A DNA stretch of 64,000 nucleotides from JBBWZH01 sp035544115 (GCA_963714145.1 OY970235.1:7874001-7938000); one strand, 5' to 3'; counted from the stretch's first letter, positions 51,735-61,112 are shown. Notes: generated by a model from the letters alone, not told the origin. Program-made: numbers and translations.

Positions 51735-54700
51735 ATGGCGGAGACGAGCGGGGTGGACCCGCGGGTGCTCTCGCTGCCGTCCGGCGGCGGGTCGCTGCGC
51801 GGGCTGGGCGCCAGCTTCAGCACCGACCTGAACACCGGCACCGGCGGCTACGGCGTCCCGCTGGAGCTGCCGGCCGGCCCGAACGGGATCAAGCCCAAGG
51901 TCGACCTGACCTACCAGGCCGGCGGCGGCAGCGGCCCGTTCGGGATGGGCTGGACGCTCGGCACGATGACGATCACCCGGCTGGTCGACGCCGGCGTCCC
52001 GACCTACGGCGCGGCGGACCGGTTCACCCTGGCCGGGGTCGGCGAGCTGATCCCGATGCCGGACGGCAGCTGGCGGCCCGAGGTCGACACGCTCACCTGG
52101 CGGATCCGCCGGGTCGGCGCCGGCTGGGAGATCACCGACCGGGACGGCACCGTGCACGAGCTGGGCCAGACCGCGGACGGCCAGGTGGCGCTGCCCGGCG
52201 GTGGGTCGCGGATCGCGTCCTGGCTGCTGGAGCGCAGCACCGACACCGGCGGCAACGCGATCGGCTACGCCTACCGGGGCGCCGCCGCCGGCGCGATGCG
52301 GCTGCCGGACACGATCAGCTGGGGCGGCTACCAGCTCCGGTTCGGCTACCAGCCCCGGCCGGACCCGCTGCTCACCGGCCGGTACGGCGCGCTGATCGAG
52401 ACCACCGACCGGTGCACCGGGGCCGAGCTGCACGTGCTGGCCGAGGCGCCGTCGCTGGTGCGCAGCTGGGAGCTCGGCTACCAGCAGGCGGCCGGCACCG
52501 GCCACTCGCTGCTGACCTCGGTGCGGCTGCGCGGCCACGGCGCCGACGGCACGATCGCCGAGGCACCGTTGCTGACCCTCGGCTACACCGAGCCGGCCCG
52601 GCCGACGCTGGTCCGGCTGGCGACGCCGGCGCTGCCCGGCGCCGGCCCCGGGTCGCTGTCCACCGGGCAGGGCGAGCTGGTCGACCTGACCGGCGACGGG
52701 CTGCCGGACGTGCTGGAGGTGGGCCCCGGGCGGGCCCGGTTCTGGCGCAACCTCGGCGGCGGCCGCTGGCAGCTGCCGGAGCGGCTGACCCAGCTCCCGC
52801 CCGCGCTGGCCAGCACCGGGGCCGCGTTCGCGGACGTCACCGGCGACGGCACCGCCGACCTGCTGGTGCTGGACCGGCCGACCGGCGGCTACTACCCGCT
52901 GCGCCCGGCCGGCGGCTTCGGCCCGCCGGTGGTCTGGCGGGACGCGCCGGCCACCCTGTTCGGCGCCGGCACCCGGCTGGTCGACCTGGACGGCGACGGC
53001 GTGACCGACCTGCTGGCCCAGCGCGCCGGCTACGGCCTGGAGCTCTGGTTCCGCGACGGCGTCGGCTGGTCGGACCGGCCGGTGCTGGCGCCGGACGGTC
53101 CGCCGGTGGATCTCACCGACCCGCGCACCCGGCTGGCCGATCTGACCGGGGACGGGCTGACCGACCTGGTCCGGGTCCGCGGCGGCCGGGTCACCTACTG
53201 GCCGTACCTGGGGCACGGCCGCTGGGCCGCGGCGCGCGACCTGGGCGAGCTGCCCGGCGCCCCGGACCGGATCGACCCGGACCGGTTGCACCTGATCGAT
53301 GTGGACGGCGACGGCGCCGCCGACTGCGTGTACGTGGACGCCGGGCAGGTGCTGGTCTGGCACAACCGGTCCGCGCGCAGCTGGTCGGAGCCGACCGTGG
53401 TGCGCGGTACCCCGGCCTGCCGGCCGTCCGACGTGCGGATCGTCGACCTGCTCGGCACCGGCGTCCCGGGCGTGCTCTACCAGCTGGTGCCGTCCGGCCG
53501 GGCCGGCACCGCGGCGCTGTTCCTGGATCTCTCCGGCGGCCGCAAGCCGTACCTGCTGACCGGCATCGACGCCGGGCTGGGCATCACGACGGCGATCGAC
53601 TACCGGCCGTCCACCCAGTTCGCCACCGAGGACCGGGCCGCCGGCCGGCCGTGGCGCTCGTTCTGCCCGTTCCCGGTGCAGTGCGTCGCCGAGGTGACCG
53701 AGACCGACCAGGTCACCGGCGAGGTCCGGCGGGTGCGGCACCGCTACCACGAGGGGCACTACGACGGCGCCGGGCACACATTCGCCGGTTTCGCCGAGGT
53801 GGAGGTGACCGAGGTCGGCGACGCCACGATGCCGACCCTGGTCACCCGCAACCGCTACTCCGTCGGGCTGCACCCGGACGACCCGACCCGGCCGCTGACC
53901 GGTACCGACAAGCTGCGGCACGGCGCGCTGCGCCGCCGGATGCTGGCCACCGCGCGGTACGCCCCGGACGGCTCGCCCGCCGCCGACCGCCCGTTCCAGC
54001 AGGTCCACTACGAGCACGAGGTGGTGCTGACCGCGGCGCTGGACGGGCGGTGGGTCGCGCAGCCCCGGCAGACCCGGGTGCTGGAGGAGCAGTGGGAGCG
54101 CGGCACCGCGCCGTACGCGTTCCGCGAGATCAGCTACCTGGCCTACGACGGCGACGGCAACGTGCTGCGCCAGCGGGAGCGGGCCTGGCGGGCCGGCGGC
54201 CCGGACGACCTCGACATCACCACCACGATCACGTTCGCCAGCAACCAGACCACGCACGTGCTCGGCAAGCCGGCCCGGGTGACCGAGACCGACGCCGCCG
54301 GCACGGTGCTCTCGACGCTGCTGCACCGCTACGACGGCCCGGCGCACGAGGGCCTGCCCGCCGGGCAGGTGACCGCCGGCTTCCTCACCCGGCTGGACAA
54401 GCTGGCCGTCCCGGACGCCGTGGCCACCGCGGTGTACGGCGCCGACCAGCCGGACTGGGCCGCGCTCGGCTACCGCCGGCTGCCCGGCGAGACCGGCTGG
54501 TGGGCGCCGGCGATGAGCTACGCCCGGAACATCGGCCCGGACGGCATCCTGGAGGTGGAGTGCCGCGGCCCCAACGGCCACCCGACGGTGTCCCGGTACG
54601 ACCCGGGCCAGCAGTTCGTCACCCGGGTCACCGACGCGGTCGGCAACGTGCGGTCGGCCGAGGTCGACCCGCGCACGGCCCAGGTCCGGGCCGTCACCGA

Positions 54701-57700
54701 GGCGGACGGGTCGGTCGTGTCGGACGTCTTCGACCCGCTCGGACGGGTGCTGGCCACGATCAAGCCGGGGGACAGCGCCGCGCTGCCGACGGCCGACTAC
54801 AGCTACGCCGTCGCGGCCGCGGGCCGGCCGACCCGGCTGACCACCCGGCGCCGGGAGACCAGCGGCGCGCCGTCCACTTTGGACGACGTGCTGCACCTGA
54901 ACGGGCGGGGCCAGACGCTGGCCAGCTACGTCGAGGGGGAAGGCGACGCCGGCCGGGAGTGGATCGCCCGGGACGTGGTGGCCTTCGCGGCCCGGGGCGC
55001 GGTGGCCCGCCGCTACCTGCCGCACTACCGGTCCACTGTGGACTACCAACCGGCCGCCGCCGGCACGCCGCACCTCGACCTGCGCTATGACGCGGTCGGC
55101 CGGATGGTCAGCCAGACCAGGCCCGGCGGCGCCCGGCTGGAGCAGGAGTTCGGGCCCGGCTACGTGATCGCCCGGGACGAGGCGACGCTCGCCGGGCTCC
55201 GGTTGCACGCGATCACCAGCCGGCTGGACGCCGAGCGCCGGGTGATCGCGGTGGAGCACCTGACCAGCGGCGGCAGCGCGGTCTCCCGCTACACCTACAC
55301 CGGCCGGGACCGGCTGGTCCGGGTCGAGCACCCGGACGGCGGCGCGACCACGCTCACCCACGACCTGGCCGGCCGGCTGCTGGCCACCGACAGCCCGGAC
55401 ACCGGCCGGGTCGTGTTCGTCCTGGACCCGGCGGGCAACCAGGTGGAACGCCGGCTGGCCAACGGCAGCCGCAGCCGCACCCAGCTGGACGCGCTGGACC
55501 GGCTGGTCGCCAGCTACGTGGACGGGTCCGCCACGCCGACCCTGCGGTACCGGTACCTGGACGCCGCCGACCCGACCCCGGCCGACGGCGAGCTGGGCCG
55601 CCGCGCCCGGCTGCACCAGGTGATCGACGCGGTCGGCACGGTCAGCTTCGGCTACGACGCGCTCGGCCGGATGACCCAGACCAGGCGCACGGTCGACGCG
55701 CTGGCCGGGCACGACCTGGTCACCGACATCAGCTACGACGCGCTCGGCCGGGAGACCGGCAAGGTGCTGCCGGCGCCGGCTCCTGGTGGCCCGCGCCGGG
55801 TCGTCAGCTACGGCTACGACCGGCGCGGCATGCTGGTCTCCTCGCCCGGCGTGGTGCGGTCGGCCGGATACGACGTGCTGGGCCGGCTGCGCCGGATCGA
55901 GTACGGCAACGGCACCGTCACCACCGCCGACTTCGACCCGGTCACCGGCCAGCCGACCAGCCAGCGGCTGACCGGTCCCGGCGGCGAGCTGCTGCGCCGG
56001 AACGACTACACCTTCGACGCGGCCGGCCTGCTGTCCACAGTGGACGCCGCGGACGCGGTCGAGCGGGCCAGCTACGGCTACGACGACTTCGGCCACCTCA
56101 CCAGCGCGACCTACCCGACCGGCCCGGCCCAGGGCTGGACGGTCAGCCCCGGTGGAAACGTGACTTCGGTAGCCGGTATCGGCGCACTGACCTACCCGGC
56201 CGGCTCGGCCCGGGTGACCGCTGCCGGCGGCGACACGTACGGCTACGACCCGGCCGGCTTCCTCACCACCGCGCCGTACGGGGAACTCACCTTCAACGGG
56301 TTGGACGACCTGGTGCGGGTGGAGTTGACCGACGGCCGGGTGGTCGACCAGGTCTTCGACTACCGCGGCCAGCGGGCGGTCCGCAGCGTCACCGGCGGGT
56401 CGGTCAGCATCACCGCCGACCCGCACATCGAGTTCGCCGACGGCGCCGCCACCGTCTGGGTCACGTTCGGCGACCAGCGGGTGCTCGCGGTCACGCCGGC
56501 CGCGTCCGCGTTCCTGCACCCGGACGGCACCGGTACCGGCGTGGTCTACACCGACGCCGCCGGCGGGCTGGTCGCCCGGGTCGTGCTGGACGCCTACGGC
56601 GGGCTGCGCGCGGTGCTCGGCCCCGGTGGCGCCGGCAGCGTCGGGATCGTGCCGGGCGGGGTGCGCTACCACGGGCAGCCCTTCGATGCCGACCTCGGGC
56701 TGCTGTTCCTCGGCCGGCGCGGGTTCGACCCGCGGCTGGCCCGGTTCGTCTCGCCGGACCGCACGATCGCCGGCGTCTACGGCCCGGACAACTGGAACCC
56801 CTACTGCTACGGGCACGGCAACCCGCTGCGCAACGCCGACCCGACCGGCCAGTTCTCGGTCGGCGACTTCTTCGCGATCTTCGCGGTGGTCGTCGTGGTG
56901 GCCGTGCTGATCGTGGCCGGGATCTTCACCTACGGCAGCACCTGGGCGCTGGCCGGGATGACGATCAGTGCCAGCGCGGTGTTCTTCGGGGCCGCCGCCG
57001 GGGCCGCGGCCGGCGCGATCCTGGGCGGGATCGCCGCCGCCAAGGCCGGCGAGGACATCTGGAAGGGCGTCCTGTTCGGCGGTCTGGTCGGCGGCGCCTG
57101 CGGGGCGATCGGCGGGGCGCTCGGCTCGGTCGCGTTCAACGCGCTCGGCGGGTTCGCCGCCAAGGGCTTCATGTCGTACCTGGCGTTCATCGTGTCGGGC
57201 GCGATCGAGGGCGCGTTCTCCGGCGCCGGCACCGGCGCGGCGATCGGCTTCGCCGGCGGCAAGGGCACCGCCGAGAGCTTCTGGACGCACGTCGCCAAGG
57301 GGGCGCTGATCGGCCTGGTCACCGGCGCGGCGTTGGGTGCGGCCAGCGCGTACATCAAGGCGAACGGGTTCGGGCTGAACATCGGGCTGGCCAAGCTGGA
57401 CCCGCGGACCCCGGCCGCCGGCGGCCTGTCCGAGCAGGTCGACTTCCTGGACGCCTCGGCCGGCCTCGGCGCCAACGCGGTGGTCAGCCCGGCGCACGGG
57501 GCCACCTCGCTGATCTCGCTCGGCCCGCCGAGCAGCCTGGCGTTCCACATCCCGCTCGGCTGGGTGCCGGAGTTCGTCAACTACGTCGGTGTCACCGCCG
57601 CCACCGACACACTGATCGGTCTGGACAAGTACGACGTCCTCCGGTTCGGCGACGCGCTGTTCCTGGTGCTGGAGGCGGCGCCGTACTTCATCGGCGTCAC

Positions 57701-57779
57701 GCTCACCATCCTGGACGCCGGCAAGCTGCTGGACTGGGCCAAGAACCCGGTCCGCGACTTCTTCGCGATGCCGGCCTGA
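51735..57779 (+). CDS. TcB-TcC fusion RHS toxin with hydrophobic C-terminal payload
   Basis: 2014 residues. Domains in order: SpvB-like N-terminus (about 15-290; TGGYGVPLELPAGPNGIKP); five FG-GAP-like repeats (DLTGDGLPDVLEV, DVTGDGTADLLVL and so on, about 315-535); TcB middle region (about 610-800; RPWRSFCPFPVQCVAEVTETD, FAGFAEVEVTEVG); RHS/YD repeats (about 950-1650); and the RHS core GLLFLGRRGFDPRLARFVSP ending NPLRNADPTG near 1706. The final ~308 residues are variable-type payload with several Gly/Ala-rich membrane-like segments. In known Tc toxins this shell encloses the payload and docks on TcA. There is no clear Shine-Dalgarno site, so it is probably coupled to the TcA-like gene. Confidence 0.88.
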   Translation: MAETSGVDPRVLSLPSGGGSLRGLGASFSTDLNTGTGGYGVPLELPAGPNGIKPKVDLTYQAGGGSGPFGMGWTLGTMTITRLVDAGVPTYGAADRFTLAGVGELIPMPDGSWRPEVDTLTWRIRRVGAGWEITDRDGTVHELGQTADGQVALPGGGSRIASWLLERSTDTGGNAIGYAYRGAAAGAMRLPDTISWGGYQLRFGYQPRPDPLLTGRYGALIETTDRCTGAELHVLAEAPSLVRSWELGYQQAAGTGHSLLTSVRLRGHGADGTIAEAPLLTLGYTEPARPTLVRLATPALPGAGPGSLSTGQGELVDLTGDGLPDVLEVGPGRARFWRNLGGGRWQLPERLTQLPPALASTGAAFADVTGDGTADLLVLDRPTGGYYPLRPAGGFGPPVVWRDAPATLFGAGTRLVDLDGDGVTDLLAQRAGYGLELWFRDGVGWSDRPVLAPDGPPVDLTDPRTRLADLTGDGLTDLVRVRGGRVTYWPYLGHGRWAAARDLGELPGAPDRIDPDRLHLIDVDGDGAADCVYVDAGQVLVWHNRSARSWSEPTVVRGTPACRPSDVRIVDLLGTGVPGVLYQLVPSGRAGTAALFLDLSGGRKPYLLTGIDAGLGITTAIDYRPSTQFATEDRAAGRPWRSFCPFPVQCVAEVTETDQVTGEVRRVRHRYHEGHYDGAGHTFAGFAEVEVTEVGDATMPTLVTRNRYSVGLHPDDPTRPLTGTDKLRHGALRRRMLATARYAPDGSPAADRPFQQVHYEHEVVLTAALDGRWVAQPRQTRVLEEQWERGTAPYAFREISYLAYDGDGNVLRQRERAWRAGGPDDLDITTTITFASNQTTHVLGKPARVTETDAAGTVLSTLLHRYDGPAHEGLPAGQVTAGFLTRLDKLAVPDAVATAVYGADQPDWAALGYRRLPGETGWWAPAMSYARNIGPDGILEVECRGPNGHPTVSRYDPGQQFVTRVTDAVGNVRSAEVDPRTAQVRAVTEADGSVVSDVFDPLGRVLATIKPGDSAALPTADYSYAVAAAGRPTRLTTRRRETSGAPSTLDDVLHLNGRGQTLASYVEGEGDAGREWIARDVVAFAARGAVARRYLPHYRSTVDYQPAAAGTPHLDLRYDAVGRMVSQTRPGGARLEQEFGPGYVIARDEATLAGLRLHAITSRLDAERRVIAVEHLTSGGSAVSRYTYTGRDRLVRVEHPDGGATTLTHDLAGRLLATDSPDTGRVVFVLDPAGNQVERRLANGSRSRTQLDALDRLVASYVDGSATPTLRYRYLDAADPTPADGELGRRARLHQVIDAVGTVSFGYDALGRMTQTRRTVDALAGHDLVTDISYDALGRETGKVLPAPAPGGPRRVVSYGYDRRGMLVSSPGVVRSAGYDVLGRLRRIEYGNGTVTTADFDPVTGQPTSQRLTGPGGELLRRNDYTFDAAGLLSTVDAADAVERASYGYDDFGHLTSATYPTGPAQGWTVSPGGNVTSVAGIGALTYPAGSARVTAAGGDTYGYDPAGFLTTAPYGELTFNGLDDLVRVELTDGRVVDQVFDYRGQRAVRSVTGGSVSITADPHIEFADGAATVWVTFGDQRVLAVTPAASAFLHPDGTGTGVVYTDAAGGLVARVVLDAYGGLRAVLGPGGAGSVGIVPGGVRYHGQPFDADLGLLFLGRRGFDPRLARFVSPDRTIAGVYGPDNWNPYCYGHGNPLRNADPTGQFSVGDFFAIFAVVVVVAVLIVAGIFTYGSTWALAGMTISASAVFFGAAAGAAAGAILGGIAAAKAGEDIWKGVLFGGLVGGACGAIGGALGSVAFNALGGFAAKGFMSYLAFIVSGAIEGAFSGAGTGAAIGFAGGKGTAESFWTHVAKGALIGLVTGAALGAASAYIKANGFGLNIGLAKLDPRTPAAGGLSEQVDFLDASAGLGANAVVSPAHGATSLISLGPPSSLAFHIPLGWVPEFVNYVGVTAATDTLIGLDKYDVLRFGDALFLVLEAAPYFIGVTLTILDAGKLLDWAKNPVRDFFAMPA

Positions 57780-57783
57780 GCGC

Positions 57784-57815
57784 CGGCCGGGAGTGGTCTG
57801 ATCCACTCCCGGCCG
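57784..57815 (+). terminator. Hairpin after the Tc-like operon
   Basis: A 13-bp perfect stem (57784-57796 with 57803-57815) with a 6-nt loop begins 5 nt after the TcB-TcC stop codon. Confidence 0.75.
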
Positions 57816-57910
57816 CGGCGTCCGGAACACCGCGGCGTCCGGTAGCTGCCGCGGACACAGCCGGTGTCGTTATCGTGACCGGATCAGTCGGGATGGTCCG
57901 GAGGATGCCA

Positions 57911-58573
57911 GTGCTGGTGGAGGAGATCCGCGGCCCGGAGGAGGTGCGATCGCGGCTGGACCAGCTGGCCCGGGCGGCGCAGCGGTCCGCCTGGAGCGTC
58001 AACCCGGGCCCGCCGCCGGCGGCGCACCTCCTCGTCGCCAGCCGGGCGCTGGACGAGCAGAGCCGGGCCCGCGGGGTGTGCAGCCGGTCGGTGTTCGGGC
58101 TGGCCGCGATCGCCGACGCGGCGATGGGCGGCTACCTGGCCGACGTGGCCGCGGCCGGCGACGAGGTTCGGGTGCATCCGGACCCACCGCTGCGGCTGCT
58201 GCTGATCGACGGCGAGTGCGCGGTGATCCCGGTCGCCGGCGACGACCACGCCAGCGGCGCCTACGTGCTGCACGGCCGCGCGCTGGTGGCCCCGCTGCGG
58301 ATGCTGTTCGAGCAGGTCTGGGCGGTCGCCCAGCGGTTCGCCCCGGACTGCGGCCCGTGCCCGGACGAGGCCCGGCTGCGCCAGGTCGTGACGATGCTGG
58401 CTGAGGGTCACAAGGATGAGGCGGTGGCCCGCCGGATGAACATCTCGGTGCGCACCACCCGCCGGCTGATCACCGCCAGCGTGGAGCGGCTGTCCGCGCA
58501 GAGCCGGTTCCAGGCCGGCGTGATGGCCGTCCGCGCCGGCTGGGTCGCCGGTGGCCAGCCGCCGGAGGCGTAG
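57911..58573 (+). CDS. LuxR-type helix-turn-helix regulator
   Basis: 220 residues from GTG 57911, with GGAGG 7 nt upstream; in-frame starts at 57875 and 57905 are less well supported. The N-terminal region (about 1-150) has no recognised effector fold. The C-terminal LuxR-like HTH reads EARLRQVVTMLAEGHKDEAVARRMNISVRTTRRLITASVERL. This type of stand-alone regulator occurs near specialised-metabolite and toxin genes in actinomycetes. It lies just downstream of the Tc-like locus and could control it; that is inference from position. Confidence 0.8.
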   Translation: MLVEEIRGPEEVRSRLDQLARAAQRSAWSVNPGPPPAAHLLVASRALDEQSRARGVCSRSVFGLAAIADAAMGGYLADVAAAGDEVRVHPDPPLRLLLIDGECAVIPVAGDDHASGAYVLHGRALVAPLRMLFEQVWAVAQRFAPDCGPCPDEARLRQVVTMLAEGHKDEAVARRMNISVRTTRRLITASVERLSAQSRFQAGVMAVRAGWVAGGQPPEA

Positions 58574-58589
58574 CCCGCTGCCGTTGCCG

Positions 58590-58676
58590 GTCGGCGGACA
58601 GGGCCGGGTCAGCGGCCGGGGCCGGTCAGCGGCCAGGGCCGGGTCGGCGGCCGGGGCCGGTCGGCGGCCGGTGCCG
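58590..58676. repeat. Tandem array of a 17-bp unit, five copies
   Basis: Five copies of a unit close to GTCGGCGGCCGGGGCCG, with one extra G after the first and third copies. The array fills the gap between the convergent regulator gene and the ornithine cyclodeaminase homologue. Confidence 0.85.
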
Positions 58677-58677
58677 G

Positions 58678-59640
58678 TCAGAGCTGGACGTTGTGGCCGG
58701 CGCCGTGCCGGTGCGCGGCGGCCAGCACCAGCGCGGCGGCGGCCGCGTCCTGCACGGCCACGCCGACCGACTTGTAGACGGTGAGGTCGTCCCGGCCGCA
58801 CCGCCCCGGGGCGGCACCGGAGACCAGCTCGCCGATCTCCACCACCGCACGGTCGATGCCGCACAGCTCGACCGCGCCGGCCGGCGGCGCGGCCAGCGTC
58901 ACCTCCCGGGACTCCACCGCGAGCACCGCGGCCGCCCGGATCGTGTCCGCGTCCAGCTCGCCCCGGCCGGTGGTGTCGTAGCCGACCGAGTTGACGTGGC
59001 AGCCGGGCGGCAGCCACTCCCGCCGCAGGACCGGATCGGCGGCGTGGGTGGTCAGGCAGACCACGTCCGCGTTGCGGACCGCCTCGGCCACCGAGTCGAG
59101 GGCGCCGACCGTCGCACGCAGCGTCATGTCCAGCTCGGCGGCCAGGGTGCGGGCCCGGATCGGGTTGCGGCCGGCGAGCACCAGCTGGCTCAGCCCGCCG
59201 GCCCGGTCCAGCGCGTGCGCGTGCGCCCGGGCCTGCACGCCGGTACCGATGATCGCGGCCCGCCGGCTGCCCGGCCGGGCCAGCAGCCGGGTGGCCAGCG
59301 CCGAGCCGGCGGCGGTGCGGGCGGCGGTCAGGTAGGTGCCCTCGATGATCGCCACCGGTTGGCCGGTGTCGCCGTCGAAGCAGCAGACGACCGCCTGATG
59401 GCTGGGGATCGCCCGGTTCGCCGGGAAGACACTGACCAGCTTGACCGCGAGCGTCCGGGTGGACGGCAGGTACGCCGGCATCGCGGCCAGCAGGCCGTCC
59501 CGGTCCGGCACGGTGGCCGCGATCCGGGCCGGCATCGAGACCGCGCCGCTGCTGAGTTCGGCCATCGCGGCCGCCAACGCCTCAACCAGGTCGGCCGGGT
59601 CGAGTAACGCCTCCACCTCAGCGCCTGACAAGATCAACAT
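58678..59640 (-). CDS. Ornithine cyclodeaminase/mu-crystallin family protein
   Basis: 320 residues, ATG preceded by GGGGGAT. The NAD-binding Rossmann motif is AAIIGTGVQARAHAHAL (about 128-144); the substrate side includes LAVKLVSVFPAN with the conserved Lys. The family covers ornithine cyclodeaminase (proline from ornithine), alanine dehydrogenase and SbnB-like enzymes that make the non-protein amino acid diaminopropionate. The divergent condensation-domain gene hints at amino-acid supply for a peptide product; the reaction itself cannot be fixed from sequence alone. Confidence 0.88.
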   Translation of the reverse strand: MLILSGAEVEALLDPADLVEALAAAMAELSSGAVSMPARIAATVPDRDGLLAAMPAYLPSTRTLAVKLVSVFPANRAIPSHQAVVCCFDGDTGQPVAIIEGTYLTAARTAAGSALATRLLARPGSRRAAIIGTGVQARAHAHALDRAGGLSQLVLAGRNPIRARTLAAELDMTLRATVGALDSVAEAVRNADVVCLTTHAADPVLRREWLPPGCHVNSVGYDTTGRGELDADTIRAAAVLAVESREVTLAAPPAGAVELCGIDRAVVEIGELVSGAAPGRCGRDDLTVYKSVGVAVQDAAAAALVLAAAHRHGAGHNVQL

Positions 59641-59734
59641 CGTGCATCCCCCGTGTTCGACTGATTCGACGATCTCGCGCCCGTCAAGTTATCGCCCCGA
59701 TGCCCTAACATTGTCCGGTTCCGTGGGGGTGGCC

Positions 59735-61099
59735 GTGGGCACGGTAAGCGTTGCGGACCACATCATGGTGCCGTTCGCCGGGTCCGGTTCGGGTGCTGGC
59801 CCACTGAGTTGGGGCCAGCAGGAGATGTGGGGGGCCATCCAGCGGATGGGCTCGTCGCTGGCGCTGGGCGGGGTGAGCACACTGCAGCCCGGCATGACCG
59901 TCGAGATGGCGGCGACCGTACTCAGCTTCATCGTCGGCCGGCACCCCTCGCTGCGGACCCGGCTGCGACCCGGCCCGGGCGGTCGGGTCGAACAGGTGGT
60001 GGCCGCCGCGGGTGAGGTCCGGCTGGAGATCGTGGACGCCGGCGACACCGACCCGGCCGAGGTGGCCGAGGCGATCCGGGGCCGCTACCACGACGCGGAG
60101 TTCGACTACGCCGACGAGTGGCCGGTGCGGATGGCGGTGATCCGGCACCGCGGCGCGCTCACCCACACCGTCGCGATGTACTGCCACCTCGCCCTGGACG
60201 GCGAGGGACTGACCGCGCTGATCGCCGATCTGTCCACAATGGACTTTCAGACCGGCCGGTCGGAACGGCCGGTGACCGGACTGCCGCCGCTGGAGCAGGC
60301 CCGCTGGCAGGCCAGCCCGGCCGGGCAGCGCCGCAGCGAGGTGTCGCTGCGGTACTGGGAGCGGATGCTGCGCGAGATCCCGGCCAGCCGGTTCGCCGCC
60401 GCCGCCGAACCGGGCGGGCCGCGCTACGCCGAGGTCGGGTACCGGTCGCCGGCCACCGACCTGGCCGCCCGGGTGGTCGCCGCGCGCACCGGCCTGGACA
60501 CCTCGCCGGTGCTGCTGGCCGCGTTCGCCGTCGCGGTGGCCCAGGTCAGCGGCCGGAACCCGAGCGTCGCGCAGGTGGTGGTGAGCAACCGGTTCCGGCC
60601 CGGGCTGGCCGAGTCGATCAGCACGGTCAGCCACCCCGGCCTGTGTGTCATGGACGTGGCCGGAGTCAGCTTCGACGAGGCGGTGCGCCGGGCCCGGCTG
60701 GCCTCGCTGAGCGCGTACAAGAACGCGTACTACGACCCGCTGCGCAAGATCGAGTTGCTCGACCGGGTGAGCCGGGAGCGGGCCGAGGAGCTGGACATAG
60801 CCTGCTTCTACAACGACCGCCGGTCGCCGGCGCAGCGCGAGGTCACCGGCCCGCCGGCCACCCCGGCGGAGATCCGCGCCGCGCTGCCGGCCAGCGTGTT
60901 GGCCTGGCAGGACGTCCCGGTGGACCCGGCCAGCGAGCGGTTCTTCCTGCACCTCAACGACGCCCCGGGCACGGTGGACATCCGGCTGGCCGCCGACGTC
61001 CGCTACCTGCCGGCCGCCGGCGTGGCGGCCTGCGTCCGGGCAATGGAGGCGATCGTCGTACAGGCCGCCCTCGACCCGGCCACGCCGACCGGCCTCTGA
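59735..61099 (+). CDS. Stand-alone condensation-domain protein (NRPS-like)
   Basis: About 454 residues from GTG 59735; GTG 59723 or 59729 and ATG 59765 are alternatives. The fold is that of NRPS condensation domains: PLSWGQQEMWGAIQRMG, SFIVGRHPSLRTRLRPG and the catalytic region MYCHLALDGEG. The classical HHxxxDG motif reads CHLALDG, so the first His is Cys while the catalytic second His (H151) is kept. Later motifs include VVVSNRFRPGLAESISTVSHPG. No adenylation or carrier domain is present. It could join two small building blocks, or act in trans for an assembly line encoded outside the window. Confidence 0.85.
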   Translation: MGTVSVADHIMVPFAGSGSGAGPLSWGQQEMWGAIQRMGSSLALGGVSTLQPGMTVEMAATVLSFIVGRHPSLRTRLRPGPGGRVEQVVAAAGEVRLEIVDAGDTDPAEVAEAIRGRYHDAEFDYADEWPVRMAVIRHRGALTHTVAMYCHLALDGEGLTALIADLSTMDFQTGRSERPVTGLPPLEQARWQASPAGQRRSEVSLRYWERMLREIPASRFAAAAEPGGPRYAEVGYRSPATDLAARVVAARTGLDTSPVLLAAFAVAVAQVSGRNPSVAQVVVSNRFRPGLAESISTVSHPGLCVMDVAGVSFDEAVRRARLASLSAYKNAYYDPLRKIELLDRVSRERAEELDIACFYNDRRSPAQREVTGPPATPAEIRAALPASVLAWQDVPVDPASERFFLHLNDAPGTVDIRLAADVRYLPAAGVAACVRAMEAIVVQAALDPATPTGL

Positions 61100-61112
61100 A
61101 CCAGCCGCACCC

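Noticed and set aside
48490..57779. Contractile injection system or type VI secretion
   Set aside because: No sheath, tube, baseplate or VgrG genes are visible. The RHS gene pairs with a TcA-like protein instead.
51705..57830. A 2041-codon open frame on the minus strand opposite the TcB-TcC gene
   Set aside because: It mirrors the codon pattern of the RHS gene, has Gly/Val/Arg/Gln-rich low-complexity content and no domain. It is an open antisense frame caused by high GC.
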